Of a stretch of DNA of 64,000 nucleotides, positions 1-11,164 are shown piece after piece. The translations under genes were made by a program, and so were the position numbers. Under the pieces are notes generated by a model, which was given only the letters and a program-made list of their open reading frames with translations, was not told where the DNA came from and did not search any database. The DNA is from Paragyromitra xinjiangensis (taxonomy: Eukaryota; Ascomycota; Pezizomycetes; Pezizales; Discinaceae), in assembly GCA_038503065.1 (NCBI GenBank), contig JBCAMK010000018.1:1364001-1428000 (forward strand), given 5' to 3'. Every line of letters starts with the position of its first letter. Position 1 is the stretch's first letter.

Positions 1-1054
1 TAGGCATCAACGCTAACATTGAACGGGATAATATTTCCAGATCCGCCGGATATTTTTCCACAATGATCGAAATTCTTATCTAGAGGAAGCCGCAAGCATA
101 TCCACTCGAACACATAACACATGGCAAACACCCACGGCTAATAATTTGTCGATTCGATTGAATGCAAAAAAATCCCGACCGTTTCTCTTGACTTGATGCT
201 GACCTGGGCCGGATCAAATCGAATGGTCAAAGTTGGCTCGTGATGCATATTAATTGAGAACACTGGGTCTAAGTTACTATTGGAAATCGAAATCGATAAC
301 GAGGCCGGAAGCGGCAGTGTTACATAATTCACAATTATTGATGAGGAGGGGAGCAAGTGGCCTGCTAAAGCTTTGAGGCTTGTTCTCCAACACACACGAC
401 CCCTCTATCCCGGAATCTCCGCCCCAATCGAACAGCCCAATGTGCGGCGCGCGATAATGACGAATTTTGGGGTTAGTAGGCAATCATCCAAATCTGATAT
501 TTCCGAGGAAGAGCTCGCCTAGAATAAAACGAGCCAGTCTGAATATAGGGTGATCCAGTACTAAATTCAGAATATTGCTTATTCACCCCTTCCGATTTCT
601 ACGCACATATCGATATGCAACCATCTGCACAGCGCAGCTGCGCATACGTACAACATGACAGGTTAGTTCACGAATAGAAACCTAACCAAAAAATGATAGC
701 GATAATCGAAGTATAGAAAACAGTTGTAGCTTGAAACAATAACTTGCTTTTACAATTGGCTCGATCGCCGCTAGCAGGCAAGCTCCTGCACGTATTATTT
801 TCCCTTTCTTTATATTTTTTTTAGTATTTCACCCCCCAGTAGACTGATGGTGCATGGTTATTAGGGGCGAGTTTAGTTATGCCCAATACCTCCCTAATGA
901 TTGCTTCCCATGCAGACCCCTTTAGATCTAGTTACTAAGTAGAAGCTCTCTCGCCTAGTCGATTTTGCCCTGCCGAGCACACCCAGCTTCCTCCACTTTC
1001 ATCAACTCAAATAAACCCCTAAATCGCTCGAGAACCTCCACGAAACAAGAACTG
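1..1054. other. Intergenic, no gene recognised
   Basis: No open frame here starts with ATG and looks coding on either strand, and I see no tRNA or inverted repeat. The stretch just upstream of the gene at 1055 has a T-rich tract near 810-830, which may belong to its promoter. Confidence 0.5.
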
Positions 1055-1876
1055 ATGCGGAAAACGTGGATTGCAAGCGGTCTTCTTGCCCAGGATGCTG
1101 CTGGGCTTGGTCGCTTCGTCTTGAGTATCGAATACCCGGAACAAGATTTCTATAGCCCTTCCCCCGCCTCCATTACGGAGGAAAACGCCTCCTCTGTGCA
1201 GCTCGAGCCATTCCGCCAGACACTTACTCGGACGGAAGGCTCCAAGTTCCATACATTCTTAACAAATCTCTTGTCAACCACTTATTCCAAGCAAGAAGAA
1301 TCAACAACCGAGATCGAGTCCGCCGTTTGCAAGACCTACCAGTTGCTGAATTCAGGAGAATTCTTCCATAACGAATGCAGGACCGATTCGGCACGAAAGT
1401 GGTTAGAGCGTGCAATCAAGAGGAGGAGAGATGTCTATCTGACTGTCGGCATCAAGACCCTAGAAAACACTCACATCACTATAGGGCAACGGCGATCAAC
1501 CGGGTTGGGCGGACGTTTCGAACTCCCTATCGAACAGCCTACCCAGGTAGGGAGTATAGACCCTGACGTCGGTGCATCACGATCAAAGCAGATCAACCAG
1601 GCGACAAATTTCGTAGCGCCGGGAGAGCACATATATGCGGTGCAATACCGCAAGATCGAGTTCTCTTGGTTCTCCAGTCATAGCCTTGAAAAGGCCTCGC
1701 TCGAGAACGGGAACCGCTGGAAGATTTATCTTGGAGGGAGAGGAGATGATGAAGATGAGGAAGATGTTGTCGATGCGGAGATTCAAGATTACCCAGAAAG
1801 AGATGATCTGGAAGGCGATTGCGAAACATTCGATTTCGGAGATGACGAGATGTTGTATATTCTTGAGTCGGACTGA
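1055..1876 (+). CDS. Conserved-looking fungal protein of unknown function, acidic C-terminus
   Basis: Single-exon frame of 273 residues starting at the first in-frame ATG (MRKTWIASGLL). The frame is open further upstream from 965, but only with a TTG codon, so I chose the ATG. The sequence reads as a folded domain: a region with DVYLTVGIKTLEN near residue 130, then FVAPGEHIYAVQYRKI near 190 and WKIYLGGRGDDEDEEDV near 225, ending in a strongly acidic tail. There is no signal peptide, membrane segment or recognisable catalytic motif. I have the impression of a fungal family of uncharacterised proteins with the VQYRKI and acidic-tail layout, but I cannot name it. The neighbours give no functional hint: degraded DNA lies on both sides. 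Confidence 0.6.
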   Translation: MRKTWIASGLLAQDAAGLGRFVLSIEYPEQDFYSPSPASITEENASSVQLEPFRQTLTRTEGSKFHTFLTNLLSTTYSKQEESTTEIESAVCKTYQLLNSGEFFHNECRTDSARKWLERAIKRRRDVYLTVGIKTLENTHITIGQRRSTGLGGRFELPIEQPTQVGSIDPDVGASRSKQINQATNFVAPGEHIYAVQYRKIEFSWFSSHSLEKASLENGNRWKIYLGGRGDDEDEEDVVDAEIQDYPERDDLEGDCETFDFGDDEMLYILESD

Positions 1877-3290
1877 AGTTGGGAGTGGAAGAGACACTAC
1901 ATGCATGCAGGAGATCACAAGTGCCATTAAGAGTATCTTCCGCTAGTACGTGGAAGCAAACCTCCTCAGAGGTAGATATCAAGCGATTAAATAGCAACAT
2001 AAATACATGTAGCCCCATCACCACACAAATCTTGAAACCTGCGTCACCAGCGGATAGCACCCGAGCAGTAGGCATTATATGATTACGAATAACTTTGATA
2101 ATGAATGGTCCACCTGTTCCTTTCCATAACTGTAGTGTGCCACATGTATATCACGATCATAAGAGTATTTGATAGAAGCCCGACAAGAGCTTTAAGAGTG
2201 TCCCGCCAACCCGTCCCCATAATTTTCTCATACTATGACCAACGTAGAGTAGACCTAGCCATAGCCACCTAGGCTCAGGAAGACTATCATCAGTAGGAAG
2301 ACGGATAGTTTCATGGATAAAATCTACCCTCGAATATAAACGAGTTAGGTAAGCAGCATCATCTTGAATCACTCGCCTCCTATAAATTCAAATCCAATAC
2401 CCATGGAAAACTGTATGGAGAGTATGTAGAGCATAGCCAAAGAAGCTTTTCGAGCAAACCGCCGGAAGAACTAAGCCTTTTATGACCCTTAAAAATCACG
2501 ATGGCGTGGAAAGTGTTCCCCGTTTTCTACGTCCATACACCCACATTCCCGTGAACCCACGCATCCCCAAACCTAACCATGCTCATTCACTACTTTCTAT
2601 ACCTCTATATCCTGCTCTAACACTAGGCTTATTTTTGCCTACTACTGTACGCTCTTTACTTCATCCAGCTGCCAGCTTTAATAACAGGCCTGAGTAGTAA
2701 ATCCCTTCTCTAGAATGCCTATTGAGATTCTCTCTGTTGCGGCCATAAGCAACACATATCCTACTCTTGCAGCTTTATGTCCTCTCATTGGCCACTGCTA
2801 TCCTTCCCCGGGAGCCTTCAGTTGCCTTCAAACCTTGTTATCAGAACACCCCTGCCTGCAACGGGACGTCATCTACGCAAGGCCACAGAAGAGACTCCCA
2901 AATAAGAATTGTCCAACAATCATCCTAGAAAGTAGCCGCTATGTAGATTCTCCTACACTTAGCCACCGGGACCAACCAGAGTAAGAAATATGATCCATGT
3001 AAGTTTAAACCTCGATCAATCATACCTGCATATAGAACACTGGTGGTGCCAAAAGCCTCGCCAAAGCCAGCCTATATATGATATCCCCTCTATAGAGGCG
3101 ATTTCTTTAATGAAGATTTTAGAGAAAAAATTACTAGAGAAGAAATTGAATCAAGAGACATCACTCGATTCTTGGCATCTTGGCATCTTGGCATCTTGGC
3201 AAATCAGTACGTTCAAGTCCATTATTATGAGGTCGAAACCGTTCCATCCTAGTTAAAAATACTCTCTCGCTATATACTATCATCCCACAC
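1877..3290. other. Intergenic, AT-rich, no gene seen
   Basis: Only short open frames without family features. It contains a small tandem repeat (listed separately) at 3171-3201. Confidence 0.45.
3171..3201. repeat. Short tandem repeat, 8-bp unit CTTGGCAT x4
   Basis: Three perfect and one nearly complete copy of CTTGGCAT follow one another without spacers. It is an ordinary microsatellite-like expansion in non-coding DNA. Confidence 0.9.
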
Positions 3291-3889
3291 CTATACGTCA
3301 TTTCTTACACGCACAGCCAAAGCCTCTGCTTTATAGTACTCATTGGCCCATATATGCCTCCTAGCCCTCTGCTCTACCGGGAGATATCTAACTCCCCTTG
3401 CCTCCTCTCCGCCCCAGAAGTCCCACGCTTTCGATGCTAAGGCTAGCCTCATTGTATAGGCAAGATGCTCAAATCCCTTTGCGGCCAACGCCCCAAAAAC
3501 GCCCAGCTCCGGCTTACTACCCGGTCAGGGGCTGTGTTCACATGAACTTCCAGCCCCTTCTTGAGAATTGAGTAAACCGCCACCAGAGCAAAGGTCGTGA
3601 CCCGCCAGAAATAGGATTTAGCGGTAGCTGCGGCAAAGCCGGCGCGCTTCTCTCCAACCTCCAGCACTGCTTCAACAAGATCTCTTTTCCCGGCCTTGGT
3701 CGTTGTAGTTATCGGTAGGATGGAGGTGAGCAGTATGCCCACCCAAACTACAAGCGTTCCTATGGTTAAGACGTTGGTGACGGCAGACTTTGATAAAATT
3801 GACATCATGTACTGTTTCCCGGCGAACTTATCCGTAGCTCTAATAAACTCTCTTTCTATCCCCTTCTCAACTCTCCTATATGAACTCAG
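3291..3889 (-). pseudogene. Remnant of a membrane-protein gene with a frameshift
   Basis: On the minus strand a frame is open from 3889 and has ATGs at 3808 and 3805. It reads as protein with a hydrophobic segment (VLTIGTLVVWVGILLTSIL) and a second weakly hydrophobic stretch (FWRVTTFALVAVYSIL). Around 3515-3527 the protein-like reading moves to another frame, which continues as LGVFGALAAKGFEHLAYTMR down to the TAG at 3291. Both halves look coding and are stitched by one base, so I read this as a gene with a one-base frameshift or a decayed fragment. The reading also continues upstream of the ATG as plausible protein (EFIRATDKFAGKQY), so the 5 prime end may be an internal exon and the true start lost. 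I do not recognise the family. Confidence 0.4.
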
Positions 3890-5024
3890 TCAACTATCTT
3901 CGGAAGGTATTGCCGCTGCCTACCTTAGCTCTGTTTCCCCTCCAAACTAAAACCGGATTCCATTCCGATGCCCGTGCTGAAGAAAACATTCATACTAACG
4001 AGATAATTCGTCCGGGCTTGCACGGCTTGCAGCCAATCTTGCGCTACATCACGGACTCCCGGATCTAGTTGGTATGCAGGTATGTGAGGCTCATTGGTTC
4101 GGCGGTAACGTATTTTGGTTCGTCAACTCCTCTATTGACAAGTCCTCCACTATTATTCTCTTTGCTCGTCCCCTGCGTCGTTTTGCCCACCCGTGGGTCT
4201 GGTAGGGGATCTATCTCCAGTGGATGGGTATGCATCTTGTGCGCCATCGCAAGTGTTATCCAAAGGCATCTCTTCCGGTGTAGGTGGGAGCGGCGTGGCT
4301 ACACCTAGTAATGGATTTAGAGGGTGTATAAGTGGAGCGGGGATTATGGTTCCTCCCAAACATCGGGGGTGCCTTGGGGGGACGGTGTGTGTGGTTGTGT
4401 AGAGAAGGTCATCATGTGAGGTTTCTTGGTGCAAATCGCGACAGGTAACCTCTCCTCGCCGGGTAATTCGCTTTTCGGTTCTAGCTAGAGTTGGTGCTAG
4501 AGGAGCTGAAAAACCAGATGCGCAAGCTGTCTAATATGTAAATCTAAATTCACACCCGTTTCATAGTGGATATTTCGTTTCCTAAAGTAGGTACATAAGC
4601 TTTTGTTACACACCCACCAGCATTATGCATAACTCGCAGGTGGTACATGCATGCAGTCAAGGTTGTTCCCTACGTAACACAGCCGTCCCGGCCGCGCGAT
4701 CATTCCCGGAAAAACTTCGGCGAAAAGCTGCATCTCGATTATGCGCTCACAGACGCGGACTATCCGATTAGGTTGATGCGGGCCCGTGCCAACCCTGTAC
4801 CTTGCAGCGCGGGAGTGGAACCAGGAACGAACACCGATATAAGATACCGCAAAATATGGGGAAGGGGATTCTGCAAAGTCGCGGAGTAGAGCGATCCTAC
4901 ATCGGACATCGTCCCACCTGCCGATGATCTAGCGCCCAGGCCGGGAGGAGCGAAAGTCGCATGATTGCGGGAACCCAAAATCGGATTATCTTTCGTGGCG
5001 TGGCGAGTTCTCTAGAATCCATGA
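3890..5024. other. Intergenic and upstream region of the GH32 gene
   Basis: No convincing gene. The last 100 bases before the GH32 start include a TATA box, listed separately. Confidence 0.5.
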
Positions 5025-5032
5025 TATATAAG
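5025..5032 (+). promoter_or_regulatory. TATA box of the GH32 gene
   Basis: TATATAAG lies about 55 bp upstream of the ATG at 5086, leaving room for a short leader. It is the best core-promoter match in the upstream region. Confidence 0.55.
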
Positions 5033-5085
5033 AGAGGTGTCGTCTTGTTACTATATCCCCGTACCCTCCCGGCGACCTTTCCAAT

Positions 5086-7159
5086 ATGCGTTACGCCTTG
5101 ACTGCGCTTGCCTTGCTCTCTGGAGTGAGTGCCCAAAACTACTCCACCGTTAACCTCGCAGACGTGGACATTGCCACAGCACCGAACAACACGCTGTTCA
5201 CGAGATGGAGACCAACCTCGCACATTATGGTATATTCTCTACCCTCACCCTCATACTCAATTCTAACTGGTACACAGGCGCCTCACTCATGGATGAACGA
5301 TCCCTGCGCCCCATCCTACGACCCCGCGACTGGTCTATACCACATTGTACCGCCCCTCTACTGAGAACCCCGTAAAAACTAGAACCTAACAACTACCTAC
5401 TTAGATGTACCAATTCAACCCACACCACATTAACTGGGGCAATATTTCTTGGGGTCACGCCGTGTCCAAAGACCAAGTAACCTGGACTGATGTCAACGGC
5501 TGGGAAGACAGTCTCGCCCGCACGCTCGGCACCGGTCCACCAGGCACCCTCGACCACCTCGGGGTCTTCTCAGGATCCGCCCAATTCCTCCCCTTGAACC
5601 AATCCTACGGACTCCCCGGCCTGCCTTTCACCAACGGGCCCACGAAAGAAACCGTCATGGTCGTCATGTACACCGCCGTGCAGCACCTTCCAACCCACTG
5701 GAGCATCCCCTACATCAACGGTACCGAAACACAATTCCTCGTCACATCAACCGACGGCGGCCACACCTTCAACAAATTCTCCGGTACAGACATCAACCCC
5801 GTCATCCCAGTCCCACCGCCAAACTGGAACATCACAGGCTTCCGCGACCCAATCTACAATAAATGGCCAGAAATGGACGACATCCTCTTCGGCAACCCCA
5901 CAGCAGGTAACTTCTACGCCATATTAGGCTCCGGAATCAAAGGCTCCGGCGGCCGTCTACCACTCTACTACGCCCCCGCGGACGACCTCACATCCTGGCA
6001 GTACCTCGGCCCCCTCTTCGCCGCCGCACCAAATAGTACCTGGAGCAACACATACTCCGGGTCCTTCGGATTCAACTTCGAGATGGCTGGAGCCTTCTCA
6101 CTCGCAGAGCTGAAAAACGACGGCGGCGACGACGTCTCCGTTCACAATTTCATAATCGCCGGTACCGAAGGCGGTAGCACAACGCAACACCCCTCGCTCC
6201 AATGGGCGCTTTGGTCCGAACTAGCCATAACCCGTGCCGGGGACGGGTTTGTAGAAAGTAGTATCCTCTCCTCTGGCGTCCTCGACTGGGGTTCCGCGTA
6301 CGCGTGGAACTCATTCTGGGATGCGCCGGGGAAGCGGCGGATTGCGTATGGGTGGTCGAGGGAGGACTTGATGGTTGCGCAGACGGCGATGGGGTGGCAG
6401 GGGGTAGTGACGCTACCTAGACATTTGTATGTTAAGGTGTATGAGGGGGTTGTGAATACCGAGGGTATTATATCGCAGAGAGGGTCTTGGACAGCTCAGA
6501 AGATGGTGGATGGGACGTGGAAGGTGACGACGTTGGGGATGCGGCCTGCCCAGGAGGTCGTCGATGCGTTGCGTCAAGGCGCGGGGAAGACTTCTTTGGG
6601 GAGGAGGACCGTAGGGGCGGGTACTTACACCCCGTTTGATGCGGGTGGCGTCTCGCTGAACATCCATGCTGAGATCGAGATACCATATAATTCTACAACG
6701 TCTCTCGGCTTCGCTGTGCGGCGGTCTCCAGACGGCGCAGAGCAGACACTCATAGTCTATAACCCCATCAAAAAAGAACTCTCCATCGTACGCAACAACT
6801 CCACTACGCTCCCGGTAGACTACGTTACCACTTACACACTCACCGCACCATTATTCCTTCTAGATCAACGCAGTAAGCGTGAAACACTAACACTAGATAT
6901 CTTTGTCGATAACTCTATGATCGAGGTATTTGCGAACGAGCGAGTCGCTATCACGGCGCGCGTGTATCCTGCCAGGAACGACTCAGTTGGTGTGGGAATG
7001 TGGACTGGGGAGGGGGAGGGAGAGGTTACGTTTAGACATGTGGGGGTGTGGGTGGGGTTGAAGAATGCTTTCCCGGGGAGGCCGGCGAATAGTAGTACGG
7101 GGTTGGTGTTTGATACGCCGGCGGAGTCGGGGGATGGGGTTTGGTGGGCGGGGAATTAG
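5086..7159 (+). CDS. Secreted GH32 enzyme, fungal beta-fructofuranosidase/fructosyltransferase clade
   Basis: Three exons (5086-5229, 5278-5346, 5405-7159) with two GT-AG introns of 48 and 58 bp, both phase 0, give a 655-residue protein. Residues 1-16 (MRYALTALALLSGVSA) are a signal peptide. All three GH32 active-site elements are present: the nucleophile Asp56 in WMNDPC, the transition-state stabiliser Asp219 in FRDP, and the acid/base Glu297 in GFNFEMAG. The NFE motif instead of the usual EC, the DPC instead of DPNG, and the HWSIPY segment resemble the fungal clade containing Aspergillus fructosyltransferases rather than yeast invertase. The second half is the usual C-terminal beta-sandwich, and its many N-x-S/T sites fit secretion. 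Expected activity is hydrolysis or transfructosylation of sucrose or fructans; the sequence does not tell which. No transporter or regulator is adjacent. Confidence 0.9.
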
Positions 7160-7516
7160 TGGGAATTGATTTTTTGGGGGAGGTTGTCGTATATTTGTGG
7201 GAAGGAACGGAAGGTCTATTTGGTCTCGCTGTTTGTTTCTGGGATCGATGGACGCGCTTGAGGTTGGCTTCAGGCCCGTGGGTATAAGTTTCGAAAATAT
7301 GTTCGTGAGTTAGATTAACTATGACTCGGATAAGGGGTATGATGTTCCGAGCAGTTGTATGTACTCCCCACCAATAGAAATTACCTATCCCCGCCCCCGT
7401 CTAGTGAACATTCCAAAAGCACCCGCCTATGCAATGCCTAGATTGCAAATATTCATCAGTTATTGAAACATTCTTCGAAACAGGCGTGGTCAGAATAAGA
7501 TTTCCATGTACTATCA

Positions 7517-7529
7517 AGGGTTAGGGTTA
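7517..7529 (+). repeat. Short interstitial telomere-like motif
   Basis: AGGGTTAGGGTTA, slightly more than two TTAGGG units, in non-coding DNA. It is one of several in the window; see findings. Confidence 0.7.
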
Positions 7530-9028
7530 TCACGAACCTAGGGCCAAACACTCGATGAATAACCAGCATCGCCATATACCAACGTGTTCGGTCATAGAAC
7601 GATGAGAATGAGCCATCCCGTCCGCTCTGGCATATCCAAGCATCGTATCGCCTGGCTAGTACTGCAGTGGGTGACCATGTGGGAATCCCAGGTACCGAAC
7701 TCTTTTGTTTTGTGGGAGGATGTTTAGACCCCTTGATCAAGCCACATGTACTTCCACCAGCAGCCTTTAATAGCACTAAGAAGGGCTCAAGATTATTTGC
7801 ATTGGGACTGGCTGCTTGGAGCTCCGAGGGAGCGTACCAGTTTACCGGGAGTCTATCATAGTTTCTCACTCGTTTTAAAAACCTGCACGTTTTCGGGAGG
7901 GATTGATGCCAGAAGTGCCTACCATCTATTCTTTCAGTAGTTGACACAAATGTCCTCGTTGTATGGCATTGAATACCTGTGGTGGCATGGAGTCGAAGAT
8001 TGTCATTAGCGGAAGGAGACGCACGACGTTCATTAGTTCTATGCTTGGGCTGCGGGCAGAGAGGTGGAGATGCTGTTACCACTAAGTAAGGAATCCCCAA
8101 CTGATAGATTTGTGGAGGCACGTATGCTACGTAGTGGTCCTTGGTATGGGGGTTGGGCTACCAATAGGAAGGGGAGATAATAAAACTTGCCCCTCTCGAT
8201 ACTGAGTGTTGTGATACTCAATAGAAAAATATCCACGTAAAATGAATACGACTAAATTCTCTAACCATGGATTAACGGCATAGGCATTCTTTTTGTATCG
8301 CGGCACTCTGCAGGAAGGTTCGGTTTTCCTAGGCTTACATCCTTTATCTTGCGGCCAATTCTTACGGCCAGTCCAGCATTCAAAGAACCTCGCCATCACC
8401 CACTTCAGCCCACTTCCAAAAAATATCTCTCACTCCTTGCAACCCAAACTACGCCCAAAACTCCAAGCAAGTTAACACCTAAACCTCTTGGATTCTCTGT
8501 ATCATCACCATCTATGTACTCGTCACAAGGAAATTATAACTCAGACTCTGTCACCAGGCCTTGCTGCAAACTGAACGCAGCCACCAACACTGTCAACTTG
8601 GCATGCAAATCCTTAGATTAACCCCGGTAGCCTCCCCAGACTTCGGGAGTATCAAATGCTCATACAGCCTCGCTGGACGTCGTACCATCGCCAGTTCCGT
8701 GACTACGCCTTAACAGCATCCTCATCAGACCCAACTCTCGGGAGCACCCGGCACGGCCCCTCTAAGGATAACCTAGTGCTTCTAGAGACTAAATCCGGAC
8801 ATATCGGCCTGTTGATACTCCTACGTGGTGAATTTAAGGAAATCCCCTTGGCTATGTACTGGGAGCCATCGTCACATACTTATTCTTTACGAGCATTTAG
8901 TAAGATATCTGTTCATCTAGTATCACAGCGACCGCGTTTCAGCCGGTTCTCCAGCTGTGAACGACATTCGTGGCAGAACAGAAGGAGCTCAGTAATCACC
9001 CCCATGAGTGCCTCGACTAGGATTCATC

Positions 9029-9041
9029 AGGGTTAGGGTTA
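9029..9041 (+). repeat. Short interstitial telomere-like motif
   Basis: AGGGTTAGGGTTA, identical in core to the copy at 7517. It lies 170 bp left of a MITE. Confidence 0.7.
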
Positions 9042-9211
9042 CGCTTGACCAACGAATATAATCGTCCAACATACGTAAACTTGGCATCGGTAACATGATA
9101 TTTAGAGCACCAACAATTCCTGCTAAAATCCCGCCCCACGTACTGCATGATGCGCCTAGAATCCGAATCGATCAACTTTCGGTAGAGAGAGAAGTGTAGA
9201 AATGTGCGGTA

Positions 9212-9381
9212 GACGCCTTCACGGTCCACCCGGACACCCCTCACCCGGACAACTAACGGGAATAGGAAAGTTTCTGGCGTTGCAACCGGCTTCTTTGCTG
9301 CTTAAACAGGAATTCTCTACCAGATATTAATCAATCATCTGTCCGGGTGAGGGGGGTGCCCGGGTGGACCGTGAAGGCGTC
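9212..9381. mobile_element. MITE, 170 bp, TA target duplication
   Basis: The left arm (GACGCCTTCACGGTCCACCC onward, 9212-9250) is matched by an almost perfect inverted copy at 9341-9381, with about two differences over roughly 40 bp. TA dinucleotides at 9210-9211 and 9382-9383 bracket the element exactly, as expected for Tc1/mariner or pogo transposition. There is no coding capacity, so a transposase must act in trans. Confidence 0.85.
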
Positions 9382-10157
9382 TATATCAACAGCATCCACA
9401 CCAGGAACCTCCGCGCCTTCCGGAACGAAATTATCAGTTTGATGAGTGGAGTAAGATTAGCCGTCCTCCTGTGGGACGATCGCCGATTAAGTGTATCGAT
9501 ATCATACTTCGGGATGTCACAATGTGAGGTTAGTTTGTGAGAAGCGAAACACTGCAAACCACCAAGCGACAATTGCAATATAGGTGAGACTAAGGCAGAC
9601 GCAAGCTCAAGAGGGGGCGCCACTAACAGACCACTGTGCTCACTGCAGCAATGGGAACACCCTTGACGAATTCATTGGTACGGTAGCGTCACAAAATACC
9701 CGGGTGGTTATTAAGCCTAGCCCGGATCACAATCCTTGTTTTAACCTCACTGGTTATCCGGCCTATTCATCGCTTGGCGCATGGCGGCCCATCAAGAAAA
9801 ATCTACTCACTATGAATTCGCAGAATCACTTTTGAGGATACAAGTCTGAGAATCAAGATAGTTCAATGAATATATTCTTTACAGAAGAAATGGCGTCATG
9901 CCAAAATAACTCGCCAACAAAAGAAATTTCTCATGTCCCACCAACTGATAACATCATTAAAAAGCATCTAAAGGACCAACCCAACTACAGCGAATACAGC
10001 GCCAAGAACAGTCATCATGTTAAACACCTTATCTACCGATCCAGTTCCGGTAAATACAACGACCGGCGGGGGACTAAAGCAGTTCGGTGGAGCAGGCAGA
10101 GGGGTCAAAATCTAAGAGTATTATGTTAGAATTGATACAAACGATGGATTTGGACCT
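9382..10157. other. Intergenic downstream of the fasciclin gene
   Basis: No gene recognised; short open frames only. Confidence 0.5.
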
Positions 10158-11164
10158 CTATACCTTCTCAACTCCATGAATAACACCGTTGTTTGAAATT
10201 CCATCGGTTTTCACGATGCGGACACAGTTGACATAGAAGACACCATCCTTAACATTAATATATAAGTTTGAGCCTTGAGAACTTTTTATTACATCGCCGT
10301 CTTTGAGATCGGGACTGTATATGGCATTGTCATTAACGGTATGGTATTGGATGGCTGAGGTGCTCAGTGATGATTGGTTCGTGAAAGCTGAATCAATTGG
10401 TGCGAAAACGGTGATTTGGTCTGCAACGTCGTAGGTTTTGCCGATATCAGTACCATTGAGGCTACCTTGGAACTTGTTGAGGCCCATTTGTTCGATGGCT
10501 TTGCTTGGTGGTTGGGGAAGCATGAAGACACTTCGGTTGGGTTAGCACATCGGACCGATAGATTGTGATTAGGAGGATCAACTCACGTATCAACTACATG
10601 TGCAACACCCTGAGTGCATTGAATATCACCGAAGATTATATTTGACACTGTCCCGGAACCTGAATACAAAACGACACCTGTAGATTGGGTCGTATTGGAG
10701 TATTGGCGTTTGATCTTGCCAGATTGAGGACCTGGTACGACTTTCACGATGATACTGTTCCTTCCCGTCGGGGAAGAGTCGGTGTCCTCTGTCTTCCTTA
10801 CGGTCCTTATATCACCCCCTGTGTCTCTCTTCAGGGATCTTTTGGAGTACATGTTGCTGTACCCTGCTTCCTGCTGGTTTTTGGCTTGAGAAACGGATGT
10901 TGCTGCGCGGCGGTAAATATTTCCAAAAAGATTTTCGCTGCTTGCCAGATATTTTTTCATTGCTTCGTCTGAAGGGACGTAGATGGTGCTGTTTCTTTGG
11001 GATGCATATACTGCGTAAATTTCTGGGTATTTCCTCAAAAGCCTTCCGAACAGACCCATCTGTGGTGTTTGGTCGCAGACATCTTGGATATCACGGTAGG
11101 CGGCAAGAACAGGGGTAGAAATGAGGGCAATTGAAAGGACTAAAAACGCCAGGATTTTTGTCAT
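10158..11164 (-). CDS. Secreted protein with two fasciclin (FAS1) domains
   Basis: Two exons on the minus strand (11164-10587 and 10530-10158) joined across a 56-bp GT-AG intron give 316 residues. The splice falls inside the diagnostic FAS1 end motif and yields HVVDTVFMLP. Residues 1-21 (MTKILAFLVLSIALISTPVLA) are a signal peptide. A first FAS1 domain (about 25-200) is interrupted by a long Ser- and charge-rich insert; a second (about 205-315) contains ITVFAPIDSAF and ends NGVIHGVEKV. There is no obvious GPI signal after the second domain, because the protein stops right at its end. FAS1 proteins act in cell-surface adhesion and wall interactions; the exact role here is unknown. It stands alone with no operon-like partner. 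Confidence 0.85.

Larger units (their letters stand above)
7160..9211. other. Intergenic, no convincing gene
   Basis: Longer open frames here (for example 7456-8121 on the minus strand) start with GTG and lack family features. The region carries two telomere-like motifs (7517 and 9029), listed separately. Confidence 0.5.

Noticed and set aside
7456..8121. 221-codon open frame on the minus strand
   Set aside because: It begins with GTG rather than ATG, has no family motif and a composition expected of a chance frame.
8656..9036. 126-codon ATG frame on the plus strand
   Set aside because: No recognisable domain and no supporting context. Length alone is not convincing.
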